From Methanofollis aquaemaris (GTDB lineage Archaea; Halobacteriota; Methanomicrobia; Methanomicrobiales; Methanofollaceae), in NCBI RefSeq assembly GCF_017357525.1, contig NZ_CP036172.1:2640561-2704560 (forward strand): 64,000 nucleotides of DNA. The letters run 5' to 3'. Position 1 is the stretch's first letter; each line of letters opens with the position of its first letter. This document shows positions 8,567-17,843 of this stretch, piece after piece. The position numbers were made by a program, and so were the translations under genes. The notes below the pieces were generated by a model, which was not told the origin of the DNA, made no database searches, and saw only the letters and a list, made by a program, of their open reading frames with translations.

Positions 8567-9248
8567 TACTACAGAAGAAAGCAGGCATCGCTGGGAAACA
8601 AATGCGGACTTCTGGGATGCCCGGATGGGAGATGATTCCAACTTTTTCCATTGTTCTATAGTACGCCCGCATACCGAAGTACTGCTTGATATTCAGGAAG
8701 GAGATCTGGTCCTCGACATTGCATGCGGGAACGGTAATTTTTCCCAGAGGCTCGCAGAAAAAGGAGCACAGGTTGTCGCATTCGATTACAGCGAAAAACT
8801 TGTCGCACACGCAAAACGCCGCCGTTCTGCATATCCGGCGCAGATCTCATTTCATACCTGTGACGCCACGGATAAAGACCAGATCCTTTCCCTGGCACAG
8901 GGACGCTCGTTTGACAAGGCGGTCGCAAATATGGCGGTCATGGATATAGCAGATATAGGTCCGTTGCTTCACGGGATGTATGATATGCTGAAGCCCGGCG
9001 GTATCTTTGTCTTCTCCACTCACCACCCGTGTTTTGTCAGGCCGGAAGAACGGTACCGCACCGCCTGCACCCACGAGGGTGTGGCAATCCAGGGACAACC
9101 GGTTCTCCAGCTTTATTATCACCGGTCATTGCAGGATATCTTCCATCAATGCTTTGATGCCGGGTTTGTACTGGATGGTTTTTACGAGGAAACGGATGAT
9201 GACGCTGAGAAGCCGGTCGTTATTATTGTCAGGCTGAAGAAAATGTAA
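8550..9248 (+). CDS. Class I SAM-dependent methyltransferase
   Basis: 232 residues. Rossmann-fold motifs: VLDIACGNGNFSQRLAEKGAQVVAFD (SAM glycine loop and acidic residue), CDATDKDQ, and the post-motif LKPGGIFVFSTHHP. ATG 8550 overlaps the flavoprotein gene by 17 nt. Related ubiE-like small-molecule methyltransferases act on metabolites, but the substrate cannot be read from sequence. Codon use is less GC-rich than the core genes, as in its upstream partner; the pair may have been acquired together. A repeat element begins 7 bp after its stop codon. Confidence 0.85.
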   Translation: MKNFPDTTEESRHRWETNADFWDARMGDDSNFFHCSIVRPHTEVLLDIQEGDLVLDIACGNGNFSQRLAEKGAQVVAFDYSEKLVAHAKRRRSAYPAQISFHTCDATDKDQILSLAQGRSFDKAVANMAVMDIADIGPLLHGMYDMLKPGGIFVFSTHHPCFVRPEERYRTACTHEGVAIQGQPVLQLYYHRSLQDIFHQCFDAGFVLDGFYEETDDDAEKPVVIIVRLKKM

Positions 9249-9255
9249 GGGAGAC

Positions 9256-9703
9256 GGCTCTGTTGAATCAGGCATGAAGCGAACGCACGCCTCAAGCATG
9301 CTGCATGAAAAGTTTTTTCCATGAAGCATATCCCAGAAGTATCCTGGGCTCGATCAATCGGATCGAGACTCTTCTCGGCCATTCCTCTGCCTTCCCCGCT
9401 TCAATTGCAATCCCGAGAGTTCCGGGGGCAGCGCCCCCGGCACCGATGTTTGGGAAGGTGTGATGGAATGATCAGGCATGCCGCCCTCAATTGCAGAAAC
9501 TTCCCTGTCGTCTCGCGCCGGGGGGTTGCACCCCCCGGACCCCCCACGGACGAAGATAGCCGAGGGGCGGCACGATGCTTGATTTCTGACCGTTCCCCTG
9601 TCACGAGGAGAAGGATCCTCTCACACCCAGAGACTTGCACTATGATATTTTCATCACGTATGCTTGAGGCGTGCTTTCCCCTCATGAAAAATTCTACAAT
9701 GCC
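9256..9703 (+). repeat. Long TIR element, near-complete reference copy (448 bp)
   Basis: Best long copy. Left end GGCTCTGTTGAATCAGGC at 9256; right end TTCTACAATGCC to 9703. The outer ~56 bp are inverted repeats of each other: both contain CGCACGCCTCAAGCAT-type cores and end in ATGAAAA. Inside are GC hairpins, CCGGGGGCAGCGCCCCCGG near 9423-9441 and CGCCGGGGGGTTGCACCCCCCGG near 9516-9538. There is no conserved coding frame. It fills the whole gap between a methyltransferase stop and the ABCE1 stop. No target duplication is seen here. Confidence 0.85.
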
Positions 9704-9738
9704 AAAAAAAGTATGAGCGTTCTCTGGAACCACTCTGT

Positions 9739-11511
9739 TCACTCACTCTCAGGCAGGGCGTAGTAATACTCGCCCTGCGAGCGCTGCTCGCGGTCGAGAT
9801 ACGAGCCCGGCTTGTTGATCCTGGGCCGCCCCGTCTTGTCCCGCCTGAAGGTGACGCCGAGTTCTGAGAGGAAGAGGTTCATGCCGTTCCGCATCGAGAA
9901 CGGACCCTTCGCCTCGCCCGCCACACCGGGCTTGCCGTCGAAGACCACGAGCCGCTCGGAGATCATGTCGATGAGATAGATGTCGTGGTCGATGACGATC
10001 ACCCCGCACTCCTTCCCCTCGGCATGATGCTTGAGCACCCTGGTCAGGCCCATCCGCTGCTCCACGTCGAGGTGGGCGCTCGGTTCGTCGAGGATATAGA
10101 GGTCGGCGTCCCTGGAGAGACAGACGGCGATGGCCACCCGCTGCAGTTCGCCGCCTGAAAGGGTGTTGACCGGCGACTGGAGGATCTGCTTGAGGCCGAG
10201 GGGCTCGATCACCTCGTGCTGGTAGAAGGAGGTGTCGAAGCGCCGGGTGATCCGCCTGAGCATGAACTCCACGGTGTCGGTGGAGTCGGCCTTCACGTAC
10301 TGCGGCTTGTATGAGATGGTGACCTTCTCCTCGATCGGGCCGCCGTCGGGCTCTTCCACCCCGGCAAGGAGTTTGGCGAAGGTCGACTTCCCGATACCGT
10401 TCGGACCGACGAGCCCGAGCACCTCGCCCTTCTTCACCTCGCCGCCCTTCACCGTGAGCGTGAACCGGTCGTACGACTTCGTCATCTCAGGGAACGAGAA
10501 GAGATCTTCTCTCACCGTCTCCTCGGCATGGGCCCGCTTCTCGAAGACCACCGCCGAGTCCCTGAACCGCACGTTCTCCTCGGGCAGGTAACCTTCGAGG
10601 TACTCGTTGATCCCGATCCGCACCCCCTTCGGCCCGGTGATCACACCGAAGACCGCCGGTTTGCCGTACGCCACATGGACCGTATCGGCGAGCATGTCCA
10701 GAATCGCGAGGTCATGCTCCACGATCACCACCGGACGGGTTCCGGCCACCTCTCTGATCAGGTTTGCCGCCGCCATCCGCTGGTAGATATCCAGGTACGG
10801 CGTGATCTCGTCGAGGAAGTAGAAGTCGGCCTCCCTCGCAAGACAGGCGGCGATGGCCACCCGCTGCAGTTCGCCGCCGGAGAGATTCTTGATCTCCCGG
10901 TCTACAATCGAGGTGAGGTTGAGGTTCTCGACCAGGTGGTCAAGCACCCCCCGCTCGTCGGTGGAGGCGAGCAACTCCCGCACCGTCCCGGCAAAGGCCT
11001 TCGGGATATAGGTGACGTACTGGGGCTTGACGGCGACTTTGATATCCTTCCCTGAGATATGCTTGAGATAGTCGAAGAGTTCGGTCCCGGCAAAACGCTT
11101 CAGCACCTCGTCCCAGGATACCATCTCCTCGAAGATCCCGAGGTTCGGCCTGATCTGGCCTGACAGAACCTGGAGAGAGGTGGACTTTCCGATACCGTTC
11201 GGTCCCAGGATCCCGGTCACCTTTCCCTCGACCGGGATGGGCAGGCCGTAGAGCACAAAGGTGTTCGGCCCGTACCGGTGAGTCGGGTGTTCGAGTTCCT
11301 CGGGGAGGTTCACGATATCGATCGCTTCAAACGGACACTTCTTCACGCATATGCCGCACCCGACACAGAGTTCCTCGGAGATCACGGCCTTGCCCTCCTC
11401 GTCGAGGAGGACGGTCTCGTCTCCGGATCGCACTCTGGGGCAGTAGATGATACACTCGTTTCCGCACTTCTTAGAATGGCACTTGTCTTTGTGGACGACC
11501 GCTATGCGCAT
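9739..11511 (-). CDS. rli1: Ribosome recycling ATPase ABCE1 (Rli1)
   Basis: 590 residues, full length. The N-terminus has the two ferredoxin-like cluster motifs: CHSKKCGNECIIYCP and CVGCGICVKKCPFEAI. Two ABC ATPase domains follow, each with Walker A GPNGIGKST and signature LSGGELQRVAIA. Walker B ends in Asp-Glu (YFLDEITPYLD; YILDEPSAHLD), and the helix-loop-helix insert lies in the first domain. ABCE1 splits ribosomes into subunits after termination or after Pelota-mediated rescue. Its neighbours RqcH and Pelota act in the same process. Confidence 0.97.
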   Translation of the reverse strand: MRIAVVHKDKCHSKKCGNECIIYCPRVRSGDETVLLDEEGKAVISEELCVGCGICVKKCPFEAIDIVNLPEELEHPTHRYGPNTFVLYGLPIPVEGKVTGILGPNGIGKSTSLQVLSGQIRPNLGIFEEMVSWDEVLKRFAGTELFDYLKHISGKDIKVAVKPQYVTYIPKAFAGTVRELLASTDERGVLDHLVENLNLTSIVDREIKNLSGGELQRVAIAACLAREADFYFLDEITPYLDIYQRMAAANLIREVAGTRPVVIVEHDLAILDMLADTVHVAYGKPAVFGVITGPKGVRIGINEYLEGYLPEENVRFRDSAVVFEKRAHAEETVREDLFSFPEMTKSYDRFTLTVKGGEVKKGEVLGLVGPNGIGKSTFAKLLAGVEEPDGGPIEEKVTISYKPQYVKADSTDTVEFMLRRITRRFDTSFYQHEVIEPLGLKQILQSPVNTLSGGELQRVAIAVCLSRDADLYILDEPSAHLDVEQRMGLTRVLKHHAEGKECGVIVIDHDIYLIDMISERLVVFDGKPGVAGEAKGPFSMRNGMNLFLSELGVTFRRDKTGRPRINKPGSYLDREQRSQGEYYYALPESE

Positions 11512-11517
11512 GGATGA

Positions 11518-11892
11518 TCACATCAGAGTGGTGGTGAGCATGGTGGACCAGGAAATGAACCAGAAGGCAAAGGTCATGAATGCCTGATAGAACCAGTCCT
11601 TCCCGCCGAGTTCGGTGTAGTCGATCCGCATCAGCATAAAAATATGCTTCTGGAAGACCACCCCTGCCATGAGGAAGAGGACGCCGATGATCGCATTTGG
11701 CTGCAGCCCGGTTGCGGGGTTCACCGTACCGGAGACATAGAACGAGACCAGACCCATGGCAATGCCCATAAAACAGGCCACCAGAGTCCGTTTGATCCGC
11801 TGCATATGCGCAGCCTGTTTTTGCGCCTTTTCATCCGCACCCTTCCCCTTCGGCGCTTCAGGCGTTATTTGCAACTGTTCCTCCTCGCTCAT
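11518..11892 (-). CDS. Small archaeal membrane protein (possible EMC6/Rab5ip-like)
   Basis: 124 residues. A charged cytoplasmic N-terminus of about 35 residues is followed by three hydrophobic segments: LVACFMGIAMGLVSFYVSG, AIIGVLFLMAGVVFQKHIFML, and FYQAFMTFAFWFISWSTML. The three-segment layout and the WF-F-W-F-ISW ending resemble archaeal relatives of EMC6, a core subunit of the ER membrane insertase, but I cannot confirm this by eye. It is 6 bp downstream of the ABCE1 start, i.e. upstream in the same operon. Two adjacent Met codons are possible starts. Confidence 0.6.
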   Translation of the reverse strand: MSEEEQLQITPEAPKGKGADEKAQKQAAHMQRIKRTLVACFMGIAMGLVSFYVSGTVNPATGLQPNAIIGVLFLMAGVVFQKHIFMLMRIDYTELGGKDWFYQAFMTFAFWFISWSTMLTTTLM

Positions 11893-11948
11893 CATGCATC
11901 AGTAGACTATTTCTTGGTGCCAAAGCCATATTTAATTTGGTATAATTC

Positions 11949-13850
11949 ATGGCAGACCAGAAGGGGATGAGCGGGATCGACGTCAGGGCAATGACGGCCG
12001 AGCTTTCGGAGATGCTCCCACTCTGGGTGGGCAAGATCTACCAGTACGACAACAGGACCCTGGGCATCAGGCTCAATGGCGAGGGCGGGGCCAAATATCA
12101 GTTCTTCGTCGAGGTCGGTCGGCGGGCCCACCTCGTCGGCTCCCTTCCCGAGGCTCCGATGTTTCCTCTCAGTTATGCGATGCTTTTGCGCAAGCACCTT
12201 GATGGGGGGAAGGTCGTGGGGGTCGGGCAGTACGGCCTCCAGCGGATCTTCTATCTCGATGTCGGGAAGAAGGGGGGAACGCTCAGACTCATCTTCGAAC
12301 TCTTCGACGAGGGCAATATCGTCCTCCTCGACGGGGAGGGTGTGATCGTCAAACCGCTCCTGCACCACCGGTTCAAGGACCGGGCGGTCGTGCCTGGCGA
12401 GGAGTATGTCCTTCCCGAGGGGACTGACTGCAGCGGGTACGAGGAGGAGGGGTTTGCCGCGATGCTGGCGGAATCAGATCGCGATCTGGTCAGGACGCTG
12501 GCGGTAAGATGTCTTCTCGGCGGAAAATATGCCGAACTGGTCTGCGCCGATGTCGGGGTCGACAAGAATATGCCCGCCCCTGAGGCCGACGCCGGGGCGG
12601 TCTATGCGGCCCTCCACCGGGCCCTCGACGCGATCGAGGGGGACCGCCACCCGGTGATCACCGATAAGGGGTGCTGGCCGGTAGGGGGGATCGGCGAGGA
12701 GAAGAAGGCGTTCCCAACCTTCAACGAGGCGCTGGAAGCCTTCTACCCCATGACGGCGGCCGAGAAGAAGGCCGAGGAGAAGAAGCCGAAACTCTCCAGG
12801 GAGGAGGTGATCCTTCAGCAGCAGAAGGCGGCGATCAAGAAGTTCGACGGGAAGATCGCCAGGGCCGAGAAGGCGATCGAGGCCGTCTACACCAACTACA
12901 CGGTGGTGCAGGAGGTGATCGCCGTCCTCGACCCGGCGAGTCGGGAGCGCTCCTGGCAGGAGATCGAGACGGTGCTGAAGGGGAGCGACCTGCCGGCGGC
13001 ACAGGTGATCGCGGCCGTCCACCCGGCGGATGCGGCCGTCGACCTCGACCTCGAGGGGGTGCGGGTGAAGATCTACGTCCACGAGGGCGTGGAGACAAAC
13101 CTTGAGCACTACTACGGGCAGATCAAGAAGTTCAGGAAGAAGAAGCAGGGCGCCATCGATGCGATGGCACGCGGTGTGCCGAAGAAGAAGGAAAAGCCCA
13201 AAGAGACCTTCACGCTCCTGAAGAAGAAGTGGTTCCACCGGTTCAGGTGGTTCTACACCACCGACGGTACGCTGGTCCTCGGCGGGCGAGACGCCTCCCA
13301 GAACGAGGAACTGGTCAAGCGCTACATGGAGGGGAAGGACACCTTCGTGCATGCCGACGTGCATGGCGGTTCGGTGGTCATCGTCAAGGGGGAGACCGCC
13401 CATATGGATGACGAGGTGGCCCAGTTCGCCGCCTCGTACTCGAATGCCTGGAAGGCCGGGCACTTCACCGCCGACGTATATATGGCGCGGCCCGACCAGG
13501 TGAGCAAGACGCCCGAGTCCGGCGAGTACGTGGCGCGGGGTGCGTTCATCATCAGGGGCGAGCGGCGGTATATCCGCAATGTCCCCCTGGGTGCGGCCAT
13601 CGGGGTGCAGTTCAAACCGAGCGTGGCGGTGATCGGCGGGCCGCTCGAAGCGGTGAAGGAGCGGGCCGAGCATGTCCTCGAACTGACGCCCGGCACCTTC
13701 GGCCCCAACGACGTCGCCAGGAAGGCCCAGCGGATCCTGAAAGAGAAGGTGGGCGAGGAGACCTGGAAGAGTCTGCGGGTCGCCCTCAACACCGAGGCGA
13801 TCGCCGCCTTCGTCCCGCCGGGCGGCACCGACATCGTGGGAGAGGAATGA
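11949..13850 (+). CDS. rqcH: Ribosome quality-control protein RqcH (NEMF/Rqc2/FbpA family)
   Basis: 633 residues. NFACT-N domain at the start (SGIDVRAMTAELSEMLPLWVGKIYQ), a helix-hairpin region, a long charged coiled coil (about residues 275-330), and the NFACT-R domain beginning KKKWFHRFRWFYTTDGTLVLGGRDASQNEELVKRYM and continuing with VHADVHGGSVVIVK. Eukaryotic and bacterial homologues bind the 60S/50S-nascent-chain complex after splitting and recruit tRNA to add C-terminal tails. The pelota gene begins inside its stop codon (ATGA overlap), tying both to stalled-ribosome handling. Confidence 0.93.
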   Translation: MADQKGMSGIDVRAMTAELSEMLPLWVGKIYQYDNRTLGIRLNGEGGAKYQFFVEVGRRAHLVGSLPEAPMFPLSYAMLLRKHLDGGKVVGVGQYGLQRIFYLDVGKKGGTLRLIFELFDEGNIVLLDGEGVIVKPLLHHRFKDRAVVPGEEYVLPEGTDCSGYEEEGFAAMLAESDRDLVRTLAVRCLLGGKYAELVCADVGVDKNMPAPEADAGAVYAALHRALDAIEGDRHPVITDKGCWPVGGIGEEKKAFPTFNEALEAFYPMTAAEKKAEEKKPKLSREEVILQQQKAAIKKFDGKIARAEKAIEAVYTNYTVVQEVIAVLDPASRERSWQEIETVLKGSDLPAAQVIAAVHPADAAVDLDLEGVRVKIYVHEGVETNLEHYYGQIKKFRKKKQGAIDAMARGVPKKKEKPKETFTLLKKKWFHRFRWFYTTDGTLVLGGRDASQNEELVKRYMEGKDTFVHADVHGGSVVIVKGETAHMDDEVAQFAASYSNAWKAGHFTADVYMARPDQVSKTPESGEYVARGAFIIRGERRYIRNVPLGAAIGVQFKPSVAVIGGPLEAVKERAEHVLELTPGTFGPNDVARKAQRILKEKVGEETWKSLRVALNTEAIAAFVPPGGTDIVGEE

Positions 13851-14872
13851 AAGTCGAGTTCGGAGAACTGAAGCGGTCGTATGGCGAGGCGAAACTCTTC
13901 CCTGAGAACGTCGACGACCTCTGGCACCTCAAGCACCTCATCTCGCCCGGCAACCTGGTCTTTGCGACCACCTTCCGGAGCGTCGACGGGGCGACCGACA
14001 AACTCAGGCCCGAGAAGACCGAGAAGAAACCGGTCCGTCTGGGTATCAGGGTCGAGAAGGTGGAGTTCCACGCGTACGCCACCCGTCTCAGGGTCGGGGG
14101 GACGATCGAGTACGGGGTGGATGTCGCCTCGTACCACACCTTCAACCTCGACCCCGGACACGAGGTCTCGGTCATCAGGCGCTGGCGGCCCCTCGACCTC
14201 GAACGGGTCGAGCGGGCGGTGGAGGCGACACTCCATGACGTCATCCATGTCCTGACCGTCGAGGAGGGTGAGGCCGAACTCTTCCGCATCAGACAGTACG
14301 GTCCCGAGCGGGTGGTGACCGTCACCGGCGGGAGCGGGAAACGGGTCGACACCGACAAAAGATCCGCCTTCTTTGCCGACGCCCTCGCCACCCTCTCGAA
14401 GGTGACCGGACCGGTGGTCGTGGCCGGGCCGGGGTTTGTGAAGGACGACTTTGTCAAGTATCTCAAGGAAAAAGACGCCGACCTCGGCGAACGGGTCGTC
14501 ACCGTCGAGACGAGGCGCACCGGGCGGGGCGCCGTCCAGGACGTGATCGGCCAGGGCGTGCTCGAGCGTCTGGTCGGCGACCTCCAGCTCTCCCGTGAGG
14601 TGACCAGAATGGAGGAGGTGCTCAAGCGGATCGGGAGCGGGGGGGCGGTCACCTACGGACGGACTGAAGTGGCCGACGCTGTCAACTTCGGGGCGGCGGA
14701 GGAGGTGCTCGTCCTGGACGAATACCTCAGGGATCCCTGGGTGAACCGGCTGCTTGAGACTGCCGAGCAGATGAACGCAAAGGTCGTCGTCCTCAGCTCC
14801 GAGTTCGAACCCGGCCAGCAACTCGAAGCCCTGGGCGGGGTGGCGGCGCTCCTGCGGTTTAAGATCGGATAG
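13847..14872 (+). CDS. pelA: mRNA surveillance protein Pelota
   Basis: 341 residues, the size of archaeal aPelota. Three domains: Sm-like N-terminal domain (FGELKRSYGEAKLFPENVDDLWHLKHLI), an eRF1-domain-2-like centre (VVVAGPGFVKDDFVKYLK) and an eRF1-domain-3-like C-terminus (GGAVTYGRTEVADAVNFGAAEEVLVLDEYL). The GGQ tripeptide of release factors is absent, as expected for Pelota. With aEF1A it recognises ribosomes stalled on empty A sites and then hands them to ABCE1. ATGA overlap with rqcH. Confidence 0.95.
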   Translation: MKVEFGELKRSYGEAKLFPENVDDLWHLKHLISPGNLVFATTFRSVDGATDKLRPEKTEKKPVRLGIRVEKVEFHAYATRLRVGGTIEYGVDVASYHTFNLDPGHEVSVIRRWRPLDLERVERAVEATLHDVIHVLTVEEGEAELFRIRQYGPERVVTVTGGSGKRVDTDKRSAFFADALATLSKVTGPVVVAGPGFVKDDFVKYLKEKDADLGERVVTVETRRTGRGAVQDVIGQGVLERLVGDLQLSREVTRMEEVLKRIGSGGAVTYGRTEVADAVNFGAAEEVLVLDEYLRDPWVNRLLETAEQMNAKVVVLSSEFEPGQQLEALGGVAALLRFKIG

Positions 14873-14960
14873 GTCTGTGTACCTGTCAGGATAGATCCGG
14901 AAACCGGGCTCTGCAGAAAACATCCTCTTTTCATCACCTCAACTCCCCCTGTGAACTGAA

Positions 14961-15429
14961 TCCGTCGCCTTCACTCATGCTCACGCCCGGGGGCTCCGCC
15001 CCCGAGACCCCAGGGACGAAGATAGGGCTGGGAAGGCACAATCAATGATTATGAAGAGGGGGCCGGCCAGCCCTCCGCAGAGAGAGTTATCCAGAGCAAT
15101 TCTACGAAGCGGTTCCCGGCGTTCTTCGGAGCAAGACACCACGCAGGATCACCCTTGAATTGCCGCCCCCGCCTATCCTCGCCGGAGGGCTTTGCCCCCC
15201 GGAACCCCTCACGAACGAAGATAGCCAGGGGGCGGCGATAGAACGGTGTCCTCGCCCGCCGCACTTTAGCATGGGCGTAATCAAGAACCCTTTCACACTC
15301 AGGAAGATCGCCTCCGAACAATTTTCATCCTGTATGCTTGAGCCCAGGGATCATGACCAATACCATGAATAACTTTTCATGCGGTATGCCTGAGGCGTGC
15401 GTTCGCTTCATAAGCAATTCTACGAAGTT
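14961..15429 (-). repeat. Degenerate long TIR element(s) overlapping the end of a membrane-protein gene
   Basis: The gap 14873-15419 is filled by eroded repeat DNA: hairpin CCCGGGGGCTCCGCCCCCGAG near 14987-15007, a CCCCCCGGAACCCCTCACG module near 15195, an inner right-end-like stretch at 15322-15352, and a good right-end TIR at 15371-15429 (CATGCGGTATGCCTGAGGCG...TTCTACGAAG). Two overlapping or nested copies may be present. The terminal TCTACGAAG supplies the TAG stop codon of the minus-strand gene ending at 15420. Confidence 0.6.
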
Positions 15430-16403
15430 GTATTCTCCTCTCTTTCGGCACGAAATACAAACCCCCGCAGGACGCGGGCGGCCGCGTTGTAGATGATGGA
15501 GGCGATCGCACCGATGAGGAAGGCCCCTCCCGCGTAGATGAAGGGGCAGACGAGGAGGTCGAAGGCGAAGGTCTCGGTCTCCGGGAGGCCGGGCAGGAAC
15601 GGAAAGCCGGTGATCGCGCCGAGGAGCATGGTTGCAACAAGGAGGCACCCAAATCCGAACCCGATCGCCGCCGCGGCCCTGGCGACCGTCGGTGTGGCGA
15701 AGGCTCTGATTGCGTACATCCTGTCCGTAAACTCTTCCCCGTCACCCCCGGCCGTCCCCCTGACGGTCACCACCGCACCGCGAGTCCACGGCAGAAAGAG
15801 GTTGTACAGGAGTGCGGCACCCCCGAAGATGACGAAGCCGACCGCGACCTGGGAGATAATCCAGAGGACGGTGATGATCATCTCTGTCGTGTTCGATCCG
15901 TAGATCGCCCCGGAGTGCGGCCACCAGATGGAACTCAGCCACCCCAGACCCATATAGAGGAGGCACGTGCAGGCACCCAGTCCGAAGAAGATCACGCCCC
16001 CGATCCCGCCTGCAGCACATACTCCCACGTCCCTGATGACGATCTCTCTTTCCTCCGCCGGAGAAAACCCGGTCCTGACCGTGACTCCACCGAAACGGCC
16101 GGCGACCAGGTTGTACATCGCGATGGCGACCGCCGCGAATACCAGCCCGACCACTACAAACAGGAGGGAGTTGAGGAGGATGGCGGGGTCAGGAGGCGGG
16201 TTCATCTTCGCCACGGTGAACGTTCCCGAAGGAGTTTTTGAGATCATCTCGGAATACGGCTCATAGGTGAGGAGGGCAATCGCGGCGAAGACCAGGATGA
16301 ACACTCCGAGATAGAGGAAGATCGGTGTCAGGGCCTTCATCGTCGGCCGGAACCTGACCGACGTGATCTCAACGGTGCTGTCGGCATGGGAGGGATTGTG
16401 CAT
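15420..16403 (-). CDS. Multi-pass membrane protein of unknown function
   Basis: 327 residues from ATG 16403, which has AAGGAT upstream. About six or seven hydrophobic segments. The protein looks internally duplicated: two halves each contain a loop of the type 'V-VR-G...E...RM/DV' followed by a Gly/Ala-rich membrane helix. No catalytic or transport signature seen. The last codons (TTS-stop) lie at the boundary of a repeat element, and the stop TAG is read from the element's inverted-repeat end, so the native C-terminus may have been changed by the insertion. Confidence 0.65.
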   Translation of the reverse strand: MHNPSHADSTVEITSVRFRPTMKALTPIFLYLGVFILVFAAIALLTYEPYSEMISKTPSGTFTVAKMNPPPDPAILLNSLLFVVVGLVFAAVAIAMYNLVAGRFGGVTVRTGFSPAEEREIVIRDVGVCAAGGIGGVIFFGLGACTCLLYMGLGWLSSIWWPHSGAIYGSNTTEMIITVLWIISQVAVGFVIFGGAALLYNLFLPWTRGAVVTVRGTAGGDGEEFTDRMYAIRAFATPTVARAAAAIGFGFGCLLVATMLLGAITGFPFLPGLPETETFAFDLLVCPFIYAGGAFLIGAIASIIYNAAARVLRGFVFRAEREENTTS

Positions 16404-16550
16404 TGATTGATCCTTATGCAAACCCAGAATATATTTTTACTCTCATGATCAGCTTCACTGCGATCCAGAAGACCGACCTGAAACATTCTGTGAGAGAACA
16501 TCTTTCTATGCAGACTCCCATCCTCTGTTTTGACCAGAGGATGCGGATCC

Positions 16551-17828
16551 GTGCTACTGAGAGAAAAAATACTTTTTACGCTTGCTGTGCTGGTTCTTGC
16601 GGCCGGCCCTGTGGCGGCCGGTGCGGCAGGCCCGGTCGCCGACGCCGATGAGGTCGCCCTCCGGACGGTGGCGGCCTACGAGCAGGCGGGCTCGATCTCG
16701 GCGACAGTGGCGGTGCACGGACCGGGAGATCGAGAGGAAGAGATCCTGATCAGGGCAGAACCGCCCGACTGTTTCAGGGCCGATCTCCTGCACCCTGAAT
16801 ATCATGACGGCGTCGGGGTCGTCGTCGTACGTGACGGACTCCTGTGGAAGTACTGGCCGCCGACCGCAGATTTCCCGGCGACGAGAGGCGCCACAACAGA
16901 CAACCTCTCGAACGTTCCGGGCACATATCTTGAGACCGCCGTCAGCGCGCTCAGGAGTATGACGGTCGGAGCGGCATGGACGGCAGAGCATGACGGCCGT
17001 CCCGTCTATCTGCTCCGGACCGCAGCACCGGCAGACCCCCGGCCGTTTCCTTCAGAGACCGAAGCCCTCAGGGCCATGGTCGACGCCAGGAGTATGGAGG
17101 TCCTGCAGGTCGAGGGGATCGACCGGGACGGGGCGGTGGTCCAGATCGCGGAGTTCAGGGATATGAAGACCGGCGTCCCCCTCCCTGAGGACACCTTCGC
17201 CTTCACCCCTCCGAAGAGCATCTGGCAGAGGGTTCCCCAGGTGACCGGCACTCCGTTTCTGGACCTCGCTTTTTTCCTCTCTCACCTCCTCTTCTTTGCT
17301 TCTGATCTCGCCGTCGTCTTCCATGCCTGGTCCTATCTCGGGTACCGACAAATATCCAGAGAGAATATCCTCGAGAACAGCACCAGACGGCGGATCTACG
17401 AGGCGGTCCGCTCGATGCCGGGCGCCCATATGCACCTGCTCTCCAGGTTCACCGGCACAAACATCGGCACGCTCCGCTATCACCTTGCACTCCTCGAAGA
17501 CGCCGGCAAGATCGTCGCCGCACGCACTGGCGGGTATGTACGCTACTATGAGAACAGCGGCAGGTACCGCGAAAACGAGATGAAGGTCCTCGGTGCTCTC
17601 AGGAACGAGGCGAAGAGCAGGATCATTTCCATCCTCCTCGAAGAACCAGAACTCACTCGAAAAGAGATCGCGACACGTCTCGGGATCTCAGGCCCGGCGG
17701 TCTCCAGACACCTGGCACAACTCTGCGACGACGGGACGATGGAGGCCGGAGAGGACGGACGCACGGTCAGGTACCGCCTTGATGCACGGGCCAGGACATT
17801 TCTCGACGATGTCCTGAGAGGAAAGTGA
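16551..17828 (+). CDS. Membrane-tethered regulator: LolA/MucB-like sensor domain + transmembrane segment + tandem winged helix
   Basis: 425 residues from GTG 16551 (GAGG ten nt upstream), beginning with a signal/anchor helix. Residues about 30-235 form an exported domain resembling LolA/outer-membrane-lipoprotein carrier folds (VAAYEQAGSISATVAV, DGLLWKYWPP, LPEDTFAFTPP). A transmembrane segment follows (LDLAFFLSHLLFFASDLAVVF). The cytoplasmic C-terminus holds two winged helix-turn-helix units: RRRIYEAVRSMPGAHMHLLSR...TLRYHLALLEDAGKI and KSRIISILLEEPELTRKEIATRLGISGPAVSRHLAQL. This is a one-component system that could convey an envelope signal directly to DNA. The ligand is unknown. Confidence 0.8.
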   Translation: MLLREKILFTLAVLVLAAGPVAAGAAGPVADADEVALRTVAAYEQAGSISATVAVHGPGDREEEILIRAEPPDCFRADLLHPEYHDGVGVVVVRDGLLWKYWPPTADFPATRGATTDNLSNVPGTYLETAVSALRSMTVGAAWTAEHDGRPVYLLRTAAPADPRPFPSETEALRAMVDARSMEVLQVEGIDRDGAVVQIAEFRDMKTGVPLPEDTFAFTPPKSIWQRVPQVTGTPFLDLAFFLSHLLFFASDLAVVFHAWSYLGYRQISRENILENSTRRRIYEAVRSMPGAHMHLLSRFTGTNIGTLRYHLALLEDAGKIVAARTGGYVRYYENSGRYRENEMKVLGALRNEAKSRIISILLEEPELTRKEIATRLGISGPAVSRHLAQLCDDGTMEAGEDGRTVRYRLDARARTFLDDVLRGK

Positions 17829-17843
17829 AAAAAGTATTGAGGA

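Noticed and set aside
9416-9445. GC hairpins of the repeats as ordinary transcription terminators
   Set aside because: No T-run follows and the hairpins lie within mobile elements in both orientations; termination would be incidental.
12474-14923. Long minus-strand open frames opposite rqcH and pelota
   Set aside because: Antisense shadows typical of GC-rich coding DNA; low-complexity, no motifs, no ribosome-binding sites.
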